Made by a program: the position numbers and the translations under genes. Below are positions 1 to 6,847 of a stretch of 9,350 bases of DNA, one piece after another (positions within the stretch are counted from its first letter, which is position 1; each line of letters begins with the position of its first letter). Below the pieces are notes generated by a model. It ran no database searches and was not told the DNA's origin. It was given only the letters and a program-made list of their open reading frames with translations. The DNA is from an uncultured bacterium. Lineage in GTDB: Bacteria > Bacillota > Clostridia > Oscillospirales > Oscillospiraceae. The stretch lies in contig CANASS010000061.1 of NCBI GenBank assembly GCA_947364395.1, forward strand, positions 1 through 9,350, given 5' to 3'.

Positions 1-413
1 TCCAGCAGGTTGATGCCGTTGAAGTTGGAGCTGTCGGCGATACGGTCGATTTCCTTCAGCAGCTGGTCAACTTCCTTCTGCATCTGGTTGCGGTCGGTGG
101 TGTTGTCGTAGGTGCCGTTGGCGGACTGGGTGGCCAGCTCCACCATACGGTTGAGCATATCGTGAACCTCAGTCAGAGCGCCCTCGGCGGTCTGCACCAG
201 GGAGATGCCGTCCTTGGCGTTCTTCTGGGCGGTCTCCAGGCCGGTGATCTGAGCGCGCATCTTCTCGGAAATGGCCAGACCGGCGGCGTCGTCGCCCGCG
301 CGGTTGATCTTGTAGCCGGAAGAGAGCTTCTCCAGGTTCTTCTTCATGGCCGCAACATTGTTGGTGTAATTGCGGTAGGCACTCATAGCCATAATATTGT
401 GCTGAATACGCAT
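1..413 (-). CDS. fliC: Flagellin, N-terminal part (truncated by left edge)
   Basis: Structural subunit of the flagellar filament, exported through the flagellar type III apparatus. The reverse-strand frame opens at ATG 413 and reads 137 residues to the window edge without a stop. It starts MRIQHNIMAMSAYRNY and carries the conserved D0/D1 block: KLSSGYKINRAGDDAAGLAIS at about 29-48, DGISLVQTAEGAL at 68-80, then the second helix with NRMVELATQSANGT at 88-101 and FNGINLL at 131-137. This is the PF00669 flagellin N-terminal helix region. The variable and C-terminal domains are off the window. An AAGGAG ribosome site (424-429) lies about 10 nt before the ATG. The residues matching Salmonella FliC R90, L94 and E114 are present (R89, L93, E114). 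The gene stands alone behind a long leader and the terminator of the next gene, so it is probably its own transcription unit. The symbol could equally be hag. Confidence 0.96.
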   Translation of the reverse strand, partial: MRIQHNIMAMSAYRNYTNNVAAMKKNLEKLSSGYKINRAGDDAAGLAISEKMRAQITGLETAQKNAKDGISLVQTAEGALTEVHDMLNRMVELATQSANGTYDNTTDRNQMQKEVDQLLKEIDRIADSSNFNGINLL

Positions 414-642
414 GGTCTTAAAACTCCTTTTTAAAAATTTATTTCGCGCTTCCGCCATCCTTTGCGTCCGCGCGTAGGACCCGGATGTTCAGGAACAACC
501 TGGCCGGGGTGTTCCGTCGGTCCGGCGCTGGGGAAATATTTCAACCGGCCCGGAACCGGATGAAATCGAATGTGCGCGGCGGCCCGCCGTCCTCCCTCCC
601 ACATCTTGTGGAGGAAGCCTTTTCCGACCGCCTACGCTAACT
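414..642 (-). other. Long structured 5' leader of the flagellin gene
   Basis: No gene is supported here. On the minus strand the region forms a leader of over 200 nt rich in inverted repeats. A hairpin at 492-515 has arms ggaacaacc and gggtgttcc with one mismatch and a 6-nt loop. A second one with a single-base bulge lies around 594-613 (CCTCCCAC against GTGGAGG). A perfect 10-bp palindrome GAAATATTTC lies at 533-542. Two AAGGA motifs on the minus strand (458-462 and 425-429, the second overlapping the ribosome site) fit the ANGGA core bound by CsrA, which represses hag translation in Bacillus. Post-transcriptional control is inference; the motif is short and could occur by chance. Confidence 0.45.
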
Positions 643-650
643 ATATCGTC
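643..650 (-). promoter_or_regulatory. Possible motility-sigma (SigD/sigma-28-like) -10 element
   Basis: On the minus strand GACGATAT matches seven of eight bases of the Bacillus SigD -10 consensus GCCGATAT. It lies about 230 nt upstream of the flagellin ATG, just downstream of a TSUP terminator region, which is a sensible place for the flagellin promoter. No good TAAA -35 box is present at the usual 15-nt distance; that stretch is an A/T run (661-669). The overlapping TATAGT at 640-645 resembles a sigma-A -10 but also lacks a -35. Confidence 0.3.
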
Positions 651-691
651 CCTGGTTCTAAAAAAATAAGGGCTTTTGGAAGAATTTTTTG

Positions 692-728
692 ACAGGCCCC
701 CTTTTTTCCCGAAGCGGGCCTGTTTTTT
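692..728 (+). terminator. Hairpin with T-run on the plus strand
   Basis: Arms ACAGGCCC (692-699) and GGGCCTGT (716-723) pair perfectly over 8 bp with a 16-nt loop, and the plus strand continues into T6 (723-728). Inside the loop region CCCG-AAG-CGGG (708-718) can form a competing short stem. In the plus direction it is a passable intrinsic terminator, yet no plus-strand gene precedes it. On the minus strand it lacks a T-run and may simply be a second barrier behind the TSUP terminator. Confidence 0.5.
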
Positions 729-734
729 AACGCT

Positions 735-773
735 GAAAAACCGCCGGAAACGGACAGTCCCCGGCGGTTTTCT
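735..773 (-). terminator. Rho-independent terminator of the TSUP gene
   Basis: AAAACCGCCGG (737-747) and CCGGCGGTTTT (761-771) form a perfect 11-bp stem with a 13-nt loop. On the minus strand the stem is followed by a T5 run (735-740), and it starts about 20 nt after the TSUP stop codon at 791. The A/T flanks are symmetrical, so it could act in both directions. Confidence 0.85.
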
Positions 774-790
774 CCGGCCTGGGGAGGGGC

Positions 791-1576
791 TCAACCGCCC
801 ATCCCCCGCCATACGTTGTACCCGCAGATCAGCACAATCAGCCCCATCAGGCCGATGAACAGCCGTTCCACCAGCTTGTTGTCCATCCGCTTGTTGAGGG
901 CGCGGCCCGCCATCCCGCCGCCGATGCCCCCGGCCACCATCACCGCCAGCACAGGCCAGCGGAAATCGGGGACGGTGTGGGTGACGAGGGTGGTGATGAG
1001 GCTGGCCAGCTGGCTGAACAGGATGATGTAGAGGCTGTTGGCGGCGGCGGTTTTGGTGTCCATGCTGAAAAAGAAGTACAGCACCACCAGATTGATGGGC
1101 CCGCCGCCGATGCCCAGGAAGCTGGACATGATCCCCAGCCCCAGGCCGATGGCCACGCACGCCAGCTGTGCGGAGATTTTATGGGTGGGGATGCGGCTTT
1201 TGTTCAGCGTGTACGCCAGCGTCCCCAGGGTGATGACCCCCAGGCAGGCCGCCTGGACCGCCCCCACCATGCCCTGGTCGGCAAACAGGGAGCGGACCAG
1301 CTCAAACAGTTGTTTTCCGGCCAGCCCGCCCAGGGCCGCGCCCAGGGCCAGCGGCGTACCCACCCGCAAATCCACCCCGCTGTCCCCCTTGGCCAGGGAG
1401 CGGGTGACGGAATAGCAGCTCATGGACAGCACCGTACAGCCGGACAAGAAGCTGATGGCCGCCACCGTCTCCAGCCCCAGCATGTCCAGCACCGGCTTGA
1501 TGACCACGCCGCCGCCGATGCCGCAGATGGCCCCCGCCACGCTGGCCAGAAAGCTCACCACGAAAAAGATTGCCAT
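791..1576 (-). CDS. TSUP-family membrane transporter (TauE/SafE, PF01925)
   Basis: Predicted 261-residue integral membrane protein of the sulfite exporter TauE/SafE family. Members move small anions or organosulfur compounds such as sulfite, sulfoacetate or thiosulfate; the substrate here cannot be read from the sequence. The two-repeat fold is visible: a glycine-rich CGIGGG at 18-23 after the first membrane segment, and its duplicate SFLGIGGGPIN at 152-162 opening the second half. Hydrophobic segments are regularly spaced to the C-terminal IGLMGLIVLICGYNVW. The frame stays open upstream to 1741, but the chosen ATG at 1576 has a GGAGGGAAGG purine-rich ribosome site (1581-1590) and gives a normal TSUP start (MAIFFVVSFLASVAGAI); the upstream extension would cover the divergent promoter. 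It is divergent from the ROK regulator, which may control it, and ends at its own terminator. Family assignment is firm, role is not. Confidence 0.9.
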   Translation of the reverse strand: MAIFFVVSFLASVAGAICGIGGGVVIKPVLDMLGLETVAAISFLSGCTVLSMSCYSVTRSLAKGDSGVDLRVGTPLALGAALGGLAGKQLFELVRSLFADQGMVGAVQAACLGVITLGTLAYTLNKSRIPTHKISAQLACVAIGLGLGIMSSFLGIGGGPINLVVLYFFFSMDTKTAAANSLYIILFSQLASLITTLVTHTVPDFRWPVLAVMVAGGIGGGMAGRALNKRMDNKLVERLFIGLMGLIVLICGYNVWRGMGG

Positions 1577-1595
1577 AGTCCCTTCCCTCCACGTC

Positions 1596-1624
1596 TTGAC
1601 ACCGGGCGGATATCCCGATATAAT
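1596..1624 (+). promoter_or_regulatory. Perfect-consensus sigma-A promoter of the ROK regulator
   Basis: TTGACA (1596-1601) and TATAAT (1619-1624) are separated by exactly 17 bp, so both hexamers and the spacing match the vegetative consensus. Transcription would start near 1631, about 50 nt before the ROK start codon. The spacer holds the palindrome GGATATCC (1608-1615), a candidate operator. The region also has to hold the upstream signals of the divergent TSUP gene, but I see no convincing minus-strand promoter. Confidence 0.88.
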
Positions 1625-1682
1625 AGAATAAATCCGTAAAAATCCCCATTTTCTCTTCAAAAACATGGGAGGCGGTGAAGAA

Positions 1683-2903
1683 ATGCAATTTGAACAGGGC
1701 AACAACCTGCCCCGGGTCAAGGTGACCAACCAGTCCTCCATCCTTCAGATGGTGTACCACTGCGGGCCCATCACCCGGGCGGATATCGCCAAACGGCTGG
1801 ACCTCACCCTGCCCACCATCACCACCAACATCAACACCATGATCACCGCCGGACTGGTGCGGGAGCTGGACTCCCCCGAGCCCGCCGACCGCCGCCACGG
1901 CCGCCGCAGCCGCCTGCTGGACATTATCCCGGACGCCCGGCACTTCATCGGCGTGGAGATGACCGGCTCAGAGAGCTCCGTCTGCCTCACCGATTACCGG
2001 GGCCGGGTGCTGGACCGACGGGCGGCTCCCGCCCCCAGCCGGGACTACGAGGACAACCTGGACATGACCTGCGCCCTGGTGCGGGAGCTGCTGGACCGTC
2101 CCTCCCCCGGCCCCGACGGCGTGAGCTTCTGCGTCCCCGGGCTGGTGGACAGCCGAAACGGCGTGCTCAAGGTGCGGCCCAGCTACAACTGGTACGACAA
2201 GCCCATCCTCCGGGACGTGGGGCGGCGGCTGAACCTCCAGTGCCCCGTCACGGTGGAAAACAACGCCTGCGCCCGGGCCTACGGCGCGTCCCTCTTCCAG
2301 CGGGAGCTGCTGAACAGCGCGCCCACCTTCGCCTATCTGTTCATCCACACAGGCATTGCCTGCCCGCTGATTCTCAACACCTCCACCGCCTTTGGCTCCA
2401 TCGTGGGGGCGGGCGAGGTGGGCCACATGGTTATGGAGCCCAACGGACCCCAGTGCACCTGCGGCAACCACGGCTGCCTGGAGGCAATCTCCAGCGACCG
2501 GGCCGTCATCGCCCGGTGCATGGACGCCCTGGCACGGGGCGGAGCGTCGGTTCTCCGGTCCCTGTGCCCTGTGGGGGAGGAGCCCTCCATGGAGCACATT
2601 CTCCAGGCCCAGCGGCAGGGAGACGCCGACGTGTGCCGCGTGGTGGAGCGGGCTGTGTACACCCTGGGGCTGGCCATTGCCAACATTGACAACTTCACCT
2701 GCCCCCACGCCATGCTCATCGAGGGAAAGCTGTTCCGCAGCGAGGACAACCAGCGGCAGCTGCTGGATGCAGTCCACCGCAACGTCTGCAACGTGAAGCG
2801 GGCCGACACCGACTTTGTGTTCGTGGAGCCGGACGAGTTCAGCGGTGCCCGGGGGGCTGCGGCGGTGGCCATTTTCCATGACCTCCAGTCTGCGCCGGAG
2901 TGA
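1683..2903 (+). CDS. ROK-family transcriptional regulator (NagC/XylR type)
   Basis: A 406-residue repressor-type ROK protein. An N-terminal winged helix-turn-helix lies at about 19-62 (GPITRADIAKRLDLTLPTITTNIN), followed by an actin-like sugar-kinase fold from about 86. The ROK zinc-site signature is intact: H248 and C258-T-C-G-N-H-G-C265-L-E. Features of an active kinase are lost: the ATP-phosphate loop reads GVEMTGSESS rather than DxGGT, and the catalytic Asp in the usual ENDAN motif is Asn (E192-N193-N194). It should therefore bind a sugar or sugar phosphate without phosphorylating it. The start at 1683 is chosen because GGGAGG (1667-1672) lies 10 nt upstream; an in-frame ATG at 1665 overlaps that site. 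It is divergent from the TSUP gene and convergent with nagA, so it probably regulates the amino-sugar operon and/or the TSUP gene. The effector is inference. Confidence 0.92.
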   Translation: MQFEQGNNLPRVKVTNQSSILQMVYHCGPITRADIAKRLDLTLPTITTNINTMITAGLVRELDSPEPADRRHGRRSRLLDIIPDARHFIGVEMTGSESSVCLTDYRGRVLDRRAAPAPSRDYEDNLDMTCALVRELLDRPSPGPDGVSFCVPGLVDSRNGVLKVRPSYNWYDKPILRDVGRRLNLQCPVTVENNACARAYGASLFQRELLNSAPTFAYLFIHTGIACPLILNTSTAFGSIVGAGEVGHMVMEPNGPQCTCGNHGCLEAISSDRAVIARCMDALARGGASVLRSLCPVGEEPSMEHILQAQRQGDADVCRVVERAVYTLGLAIANIDNFTCPHAMLIEGKLFRSEDNQRQLLDAVHRNVCNVKRADTDFVFVEPDEFSGARGAAAVAIFHDLQSAPE

Positions 2904-2925
2904 ACCGGCTCAAATCATTGGTTCG

Positions 2926-2957
2926 GAACGCCGCGCATATGCGCGGCGTTCTTTTGC
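2926..2957 (+). terminator. Terminator after the ROK gene (26-bp perfect palindrome)
   Basis: GAACGCCGCGC (2926-2936) pairs with GCGCGGCGTTC (2941-2951) around an ATAT loop, and the plus strand follows with TTTT (2952-2955). It begins 22 nt after the ROK stop codon. It also directly follows the nagA stop codon in the minus direction, where it has no T-run, so it separates two converging units but looks best suited to the plus strand. Confidence 0.85.
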
Positions 2958-2959
2958 GC

Positions 2960-4111
2960 TCATTTTTCCAACATCCGTCCCCGGCAGAACACCATGTCCA
3001 CCCGGTTCTCCCCGTCCAGCACCACCAGATCGGCGTCCTTGCCGTCGGCGATGGAGCCCTTGCGTCCGAATACTCCGATGAGTTTGGCCGGGTTCTCCGT
3101 CAGGGCGGGCAGCAGCTCCTCCACAGGCCGTCCCGTGAAGGCCACGAGGCTGCGCAGGGCCGCGTCCTGGGTGAGGGTACTCCCCGCCCGGACCCCGGTG
3201 CCGGCCAGCTTGGCGTCGCCCTCCTCCACCACCACCTGGTTCACCCCCAGATGGTACTTTCCGTCGGGCAAGCCAGCCGCCATGATGGAATCGGTGATGG
3301 CCACCACCTTATCCAACCCTTTGGTTTTAATCAGCAGCCGCACCGCCCCCGGGTGGAGGTGCCGCCCGTCGCAGATCATCTCACAGTATACGTCGGACTC
3401 CAGAACCGCCCCCATGATGGCGGGCCGGTGCTGGTGGAACAGACCCATGGCATTGAAAGTGTGGGTAGCCGCCGCCGCCCCGGCGGCGATGGCCTCCATG
3501 GACTGCTCATAGCTGGCCCCGGAGTGGCCGATGGCAGGCACGATCCCCAGCCGTTTTGCCGCAAGAATCAGCTCCACCGCTCCCTCCACCTCCGGGGAGA
3601 GGGTGATATAACGGATATTCCCCTCCGCCCGCTCCTGGTAAGACCGCAGCAGCTCCGGGTCCCCCCTGCGCAGCAGGTGCTCCGGCATGGCCCCTTTGTA
3701 TTCGGCGGCCAGGAAAGGGCCCTCCAGATGGATGCCCAGCAGCTCAGAGGTGGGCTGCTCCCCGGCTTTGTGGGCCTTGAACTGGTCGATGCACCACTCC
3801 GTCTGCTCCACTGTGTCGGTGAGCACCGAGCACAGCCAGGAGGTGGTGCCGTTCCCGGCGAAAAAGCGGCTGATCTTCTCCAGGCCCTCCGCCGTGGCCC
3901 CGTTTACGTCCACCCCCACCCCGCCGTGGGTGTGGATGTCGATGAAACCGGGAACGATCCGCTTTCCGGACGCGTCCACCACCTCCGCCCCGGCGGGGAC
4001 AGGGGCGTCCGGCTCCAGCACCCGCAGCGTTCCCCCGCTGAGGCACAGGGTCTTTTCCTCAAAACGGCGGCCAATATACACCTGACCGTTGACAATGCAG
4101 GTCTCTCCCAT
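2960..4111 (-). CDS. nagA: N-acetylglucosamine-6-phosphate deacetylase
   Basis: Cytoplasmic amidohydrolase that converts GlcNAc-6-phosphate to glucosamine-6-phosphate and acetate, the committed step of amino-sugar breakdown and peptidoglycan recycling. At 383 residues it has normal family length. Landmarks are all present: HxH metal motif in PGFIDIHTHGGVG (H60, H62), HLEGPF with metal-binding E130, GHSGA with H196, THTFNAM with H217, the substrate-site DGRHLHP at 248-254, and ITDSIMAAG with catalytic D274, followed by AGSTLTQD. It ends with the usual small beta-sandwich segment (GSIADGKDADLVVLD). The ATG at 4111 follows the stop of the NagB-like gene by 6 nt, with GAGTGAGGGG as a weak ribosome site inside that gene's end, so translation is probably coupled. 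It is the last gene of the three-gene operon. Confidence 0.97.
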   Translation of the reverse strand: MGETCIVNGQVYIGRRFEEKTLCLSGGTLRVLEPDAPVPAGAEVVDASGKRIVPGFIDIHTHGGVGVDVNGATAEGLEKISRFFAGNGTTSWLCSVLTDTVEQTEWCIDQFKAHKAGEQPTSELLGIHLEGPFLAAEYKGAMPEHLLRRGDPELLRSYQERAEGNIRYITLSPEVEGAVELILAAKRLGIVPAIGHSGASYEQSMEAIAAGAAAATHTFNAMGLFHQHRPAIMGAVLESDVYCEMICDGRHLHPGAVRLLIKTKGLDKVVAITDSIMAAGLPDGKYHLGVNQVVVEEGDAKLAGTGVRAGSTLTQDAALRSLVAFTGRPVEELLPALTENPAKLIGVFGRKGSIADGKDADLVVLDGENRVDMVFCRGRMLEK

Positions 4112-4117
4112 AGCCCC

Positions 4118-4939
4118 TCACTCCGGCAGGTTGGCCACGAACTCCGTGGTGCGGATGAGGGCGTCCGGGTGGTCCTGCATGAGGGTGGCGGGGAAATGGG
4201 CGGACACCTCACCGTAGGCGGTGTGACGCAGCACGGCCCGGTGCCAGTCCCGGAACACCCCCAGGCGCACCTTCCGGGCGTGATAAATTTCGTTCATCCC
4301 AATGGTGACGCACCAGCGGGGCATGTCGTCGATGGCCCCGTTCAAATCGCCGATGGCGTTGGCCGTCCGGGTTTCCCGGCTGATTTCCAGCACCCGGGTG
4401 CGGAGCCCCTTGAACTGCTCCGGGGTCAGCTCGTCCTGGGCCTCGTTGAAAGCCAGGTGGCCGTTGATGCCGATGCCGCCGAAGCAGATGTCTACCCCGC
4501 CCAGCTTGTCAATGACCCGGCCCATGTTGTCCGGGTCGCTGGGGTCTGGGAACACCCGCTGGCTCTCCGGCATCACCAGCTCCGGCTTGATTTTGGAGTA
4601 CACCGTCCGCTCCATAAAGCCCCGGAAGCTGAGCTTGTCATCCTTGGAAATCCACTGTTTTTCATCGGTGAGGTACTCGTCCATGTTGAGGAACCACACA
4701 TTTTTCAAGCTGATATTTTCCCCGTTCACCAGCTCCACAAAGTAGGGGTACTGGCCCACCGGGCCCACCGGACAGATAAACACGGTGGTCTCCCCCAGGG
4801 CGTTCTTGCGCTTGATCTCCTCCGCCATCTCCCGGGCCATGGCCTGGAATACGGCGGCGTTGTCCGCCAGCACCTCAATGGGAACCTTGGGCGCGGACAA
4901 AAGCTGCTCCCGGTCAAAATAATAGTAGTCGTGACGCAT
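4118..4939 (-). CDS. nagB: Divergent NagB-like glucosamine-6-phosphate deaminase/isomerase
   Basis: A 273-residue protein of the NagB/6-phosphogluconolactonase fold (PF01182), expected to turn glucosamine-6-phosphate into fructose-6-phosphate and ammonia. Supporting motifs are LNMDEYL with D87, matching catalytic D72 of E. coli NagB, and GGIGINGHLAFNEA with H161 and E166, matching H143 and E148. Two differences stand out: the residue matching D141 is Asn (N159), and the N-terminal phosphate loop is CPVGPVGQYPY (56-66) instead of the usual GLGTGSTP. I believe similar variant NagB-like proteins exist in other Clostridia, but that is from memory. AAGGAGG (4948-4954) sits 8 nt before the ATG and overlaps the stop codon of the upstream gene. 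Its place between the hydrolase homologue and nagA supports an amino-sugar role. The exact substrate could differ from GlcN-6-P. Confidence 0.85.
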   Translation of the reverse strand: MRHDYYYFDREQLLSAPKVPIEVLADNAAVFQAMAREMAEEIKRKNALGETTVFICPVGPVGQYPYFVELVNGENISLKNVWFLNMDEYLTDEKQWISKDDKLSFRGFMERTVYSKIKPELVMPESQRVFPDPSDPDNMGRVIDKLGGVDICFGGIGINGHLAFNEAQDELTPEQFKGLRTRVLEISRETRTANAIGDLNGAIDDMPRWCVTIGMNEIYHARKVRLGVFRDWHRAVLRHTAYGEVSAHFPATLMQDHPDALIRTTEFVANLPE

Positions 4940-4954
4940 GGCGTCGTCCTCCTT

Positions 4955-6823
4955 TCAAGGCTGTCCGGGGTGGAACCCCGTATATTTCTCCGTAACCTCC
5001 AGCACCCGGTACACATCCAGCCAGGGCTGAAAATCCGGTTCCTTTTCGCAAATCAATTCCCGGAAGTCCCGCCAGCTCTCCCCCGCCTTTTCCCCATTCC
5101 CCTGGGCCAGGCGGCGCAGGGCGCGGGACAGCTTGAGAGCGTACTCCCGGTGATAGTCCAGCGCCTCCCAGAAGGGGGTGTCCCAGCCGCCGGGACCCCG
5201 GTGGGCGTCCAGCGTTGGGGCAAAGTCAAGGCACAGCTCCCGGACGGCCTCCATCCGGGCGGCCATGTCCCTGTCTTGACGGGGACCCTTGCCGTTGACG
5301 TAGTCGGCGCCGCTCAGGCTGGACAGCTGGAACAGGTAGTCGGCCACAAGGGGCCAATCCTCCCCGTATGCGGCGGAAAAGTATTCCTCCAGCAGCTGGT
5401 TCACATCGGCGCTTTCGTCCATCAGGGTCCGGCCCAGCACATAGTTTGGGAAGAAATTGGGCAGGCCCACCCGCAGCTCCTGACAGCTCACATAGCCGTT
5501 GAGGCCCAGCCGCCGCAGACCTTTCACATCCCCGCTGATGACCCGGGCCAGCTTCACATAGCCCAGGTCGCCGTAATGGGCCCGGCCCAAGGGGTAGTCA
5601 TAGACAAAGCTGTCCCCCTCAAACCGCCTCTGCCAGCCCCGGAGAAAAGCCAGGTTCTCCTCCAGGCTGGTGGACAGGACGATCTTGTTGCGCTCGTAGG
5701 GCGGGATGGCAGGCAGCTTGTCCCCCACCTGGTAGGACCGTTCGAATGTGCGGCTGATGGGAGCAAACATGAGGACAAACCGCTCCGGGTGCTCCAGTCC
5801 GGCTTTGATTGGAGGCCACAGCAGCTCCTGGTAGAGCAGGAACACGATTTTGGCGTCCAGCCCCTCAGCCGTCAGGCGGCGGTCGATCTCATTGAGCAGC
5901 TCCACATACTGGTCGGAGGGCGTGGTTTTTTGACATCCTTCGCACTCGCACACGTTGTTGTAATCGTCCGCCAGCCAGACGTGGAGGTAGTCCACATTGG
6001 GGTTCTCTTTGGCGTATTCCACCACCAGGGCGGCAAACGTGCCCACCACCTCCCCGTTGTGGAAGCACAGATTGGTGTTGGCGGGCACCCCCTTCCACAG
6101 CCCCCGCGCCCCGTCCACCTGAGCGGCCAGAGGCCGCCTGCCCTCCGGCAAAGGCCGTGGGTCCCCGTCCCAGGACTGGGCCTCGTACCCCAGGGTCTCC
6201 CCTGTCCAGCCGTGGCCCACCTTGTGGAGGAGCAGGCCCCGGCGCTTGATCTCCCCCTCGGCCTCCTCCGTCCAGGTCAAGACATTCCCCCGGGTGAAGG
6301 GCTCCTCCTCCCGGCGGGGATTCCCCCGGTGCTCATACCACCGGGCATAGAAGATGTACGGCGATTTGAATTGCAGAAAAAAGCTGTTGTATCCCGCCTT
6401 GGGGAGCCAGCCGATGAAATCCAGCACATTTTCCCGGCTGTCCGCCCCCTCGATGCACACGCCCCGGTGGTAGAAGGACGCCCGGTGCTCATACCGCAGG
6501 GCCAGCGCCTGACTGGTGATGGCGGGAACCACCTCGCAGCTTTTCATGGGGGCCGGGAACCGGCATCCCAGGCGGCGCAGGCAGTCATAGACCCCCAGCA
6601 GCAGAGCCCGGCCGCTGTTTCCGGCAATGGAGCCCCCCGCCCGGTTCAGCTCCACGGCAAACCAGTCGGGCAGGCCGGGCATGGGATCGGGGCGCACCTC
6701 CAGGCTGAGGTTAAGGTCTCCCTCCTCCCCCGCCAGCATCCGGTCCAGGTAGCACTTCAGCTCGGAGGCGGCAAAGACCACAGGCGCGTCCGCGTCCGGA
6801 AGACAGATGATCTTGATGTTCAC
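4955..6823 (-). CDS. DUF4838 / GH163-like glycoside hydrolase homologue, cytoplasmic
   Basis: A 622-residue protein matching the DUF4838 pattern (PF16126). The N-terminal part (about 1-120) has the FAASELKCYLDRML type of segment found in the accessory domain before GH20-like barrels. A TIM-barrel-like core follows (about 145-480), and a helical C-terminal part. The hallmark is W283-LADDYNNVCECEGC, with an adjacent Asp pair (D286, D287) and a CxCxxC cluster (C292, C294, C297), then PSDQYVELLNEI. From memory, some DUF4838 proteins were shown to be endo-beta-N-acetylglucosaminidases and became CAZy family GH163; activity here is inference. No signal peptide or membrane segment is seen, unlike secreted glycan-degrading members. 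Translation starts at GTG 6823, with AGGAG (6831-6835) 7 nt upstream. It is the first gene of the operon with the nagB-like gene and nagA, and its stop codon is 15 nt from the next start. Confidence 0.82.
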   Translation of the reverse strand: MNIKIICLPDADAPVVFAASELKCYLDRMLAGEEGDLNLSLEVRPDPMPGLPDWFAVELNRAGGSIAGNSGRALLLGVYDCLRRLGCRFPAPMKSCEVVPAITSQALALRYEHRASFYHRGVCIEGADSRENVLDFIGWLPKAGYNSFFLQFKSPYIFYARWYEHRGNPRREEEPFTRGNVLTWTEEAEGEIKRRGLLLHKVGHGWTGETLGYEAQSWDGDPRPLPEGRRPLAAQVDGARGLWKGVPANTNLCFHNGEVVGTFAALVVEYAKENPNVDYLHVWLADDYNNVCECEGCQKTTPSDQYVELLNEIDRRLTAEGLDAKIVFLLYQELLWPPIKAGLEHPERFVLMFAPISRTFERSYQVGDKLPAIPPYERNKIVLSTSLEENLAFLRGWQRRFEGDSFVYDYPLGRAHYGDLGYVKLARVISGDVKGLRRLGLNGYVSCQELRVGLPNFFPNYVLGRTLMDESADVNQLLEEYFSAAYGEDWPLVADYLFQLSSLSGADYVNGKGPRQDRDMAARMEAVRELCLDFAPTLDAHRGPGGWDTPFWEALDYHREYALKLSRALRRLAQGNGEKAGESWRDFRELICEKEPDFQPWLDVYRVLEVTEKYTGFHPGQP

Positions 6824-6847
6824 ACGGTTACTCCTCTCTCGGGAACA

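Noticed and set aside
689..694. TTGACA on the plus strand as a -35 box
   Set aside because: The bases 17 nt downstream (712-717) are GC-rich with no -10 element, and the hexamer is part of a hairpin arm.
1665..1682. Earlier ATG for the ROK gene at 1665
   Set aside because: It overlaps the GGGAGG ribosome site that serves ATG 1683, and the six added residues are just the translated site.
1577..1741. 55-residue N-terminal extension of the TSUP protein
   Set aside because: It would overlap the ROK promoter and the ROK gene start, is not membrane-like, and the ATG at 1576 has its own ribosome site and a normal TSUP N-terminus.
1683..2903. ROK protein as a GlcNAc or glucose kinase
   Set aside because: It has an N-terminal helix-turn-helix domain, the catalytic Asp is Asn (N194), and the DxGGT phosphate loop is lost.
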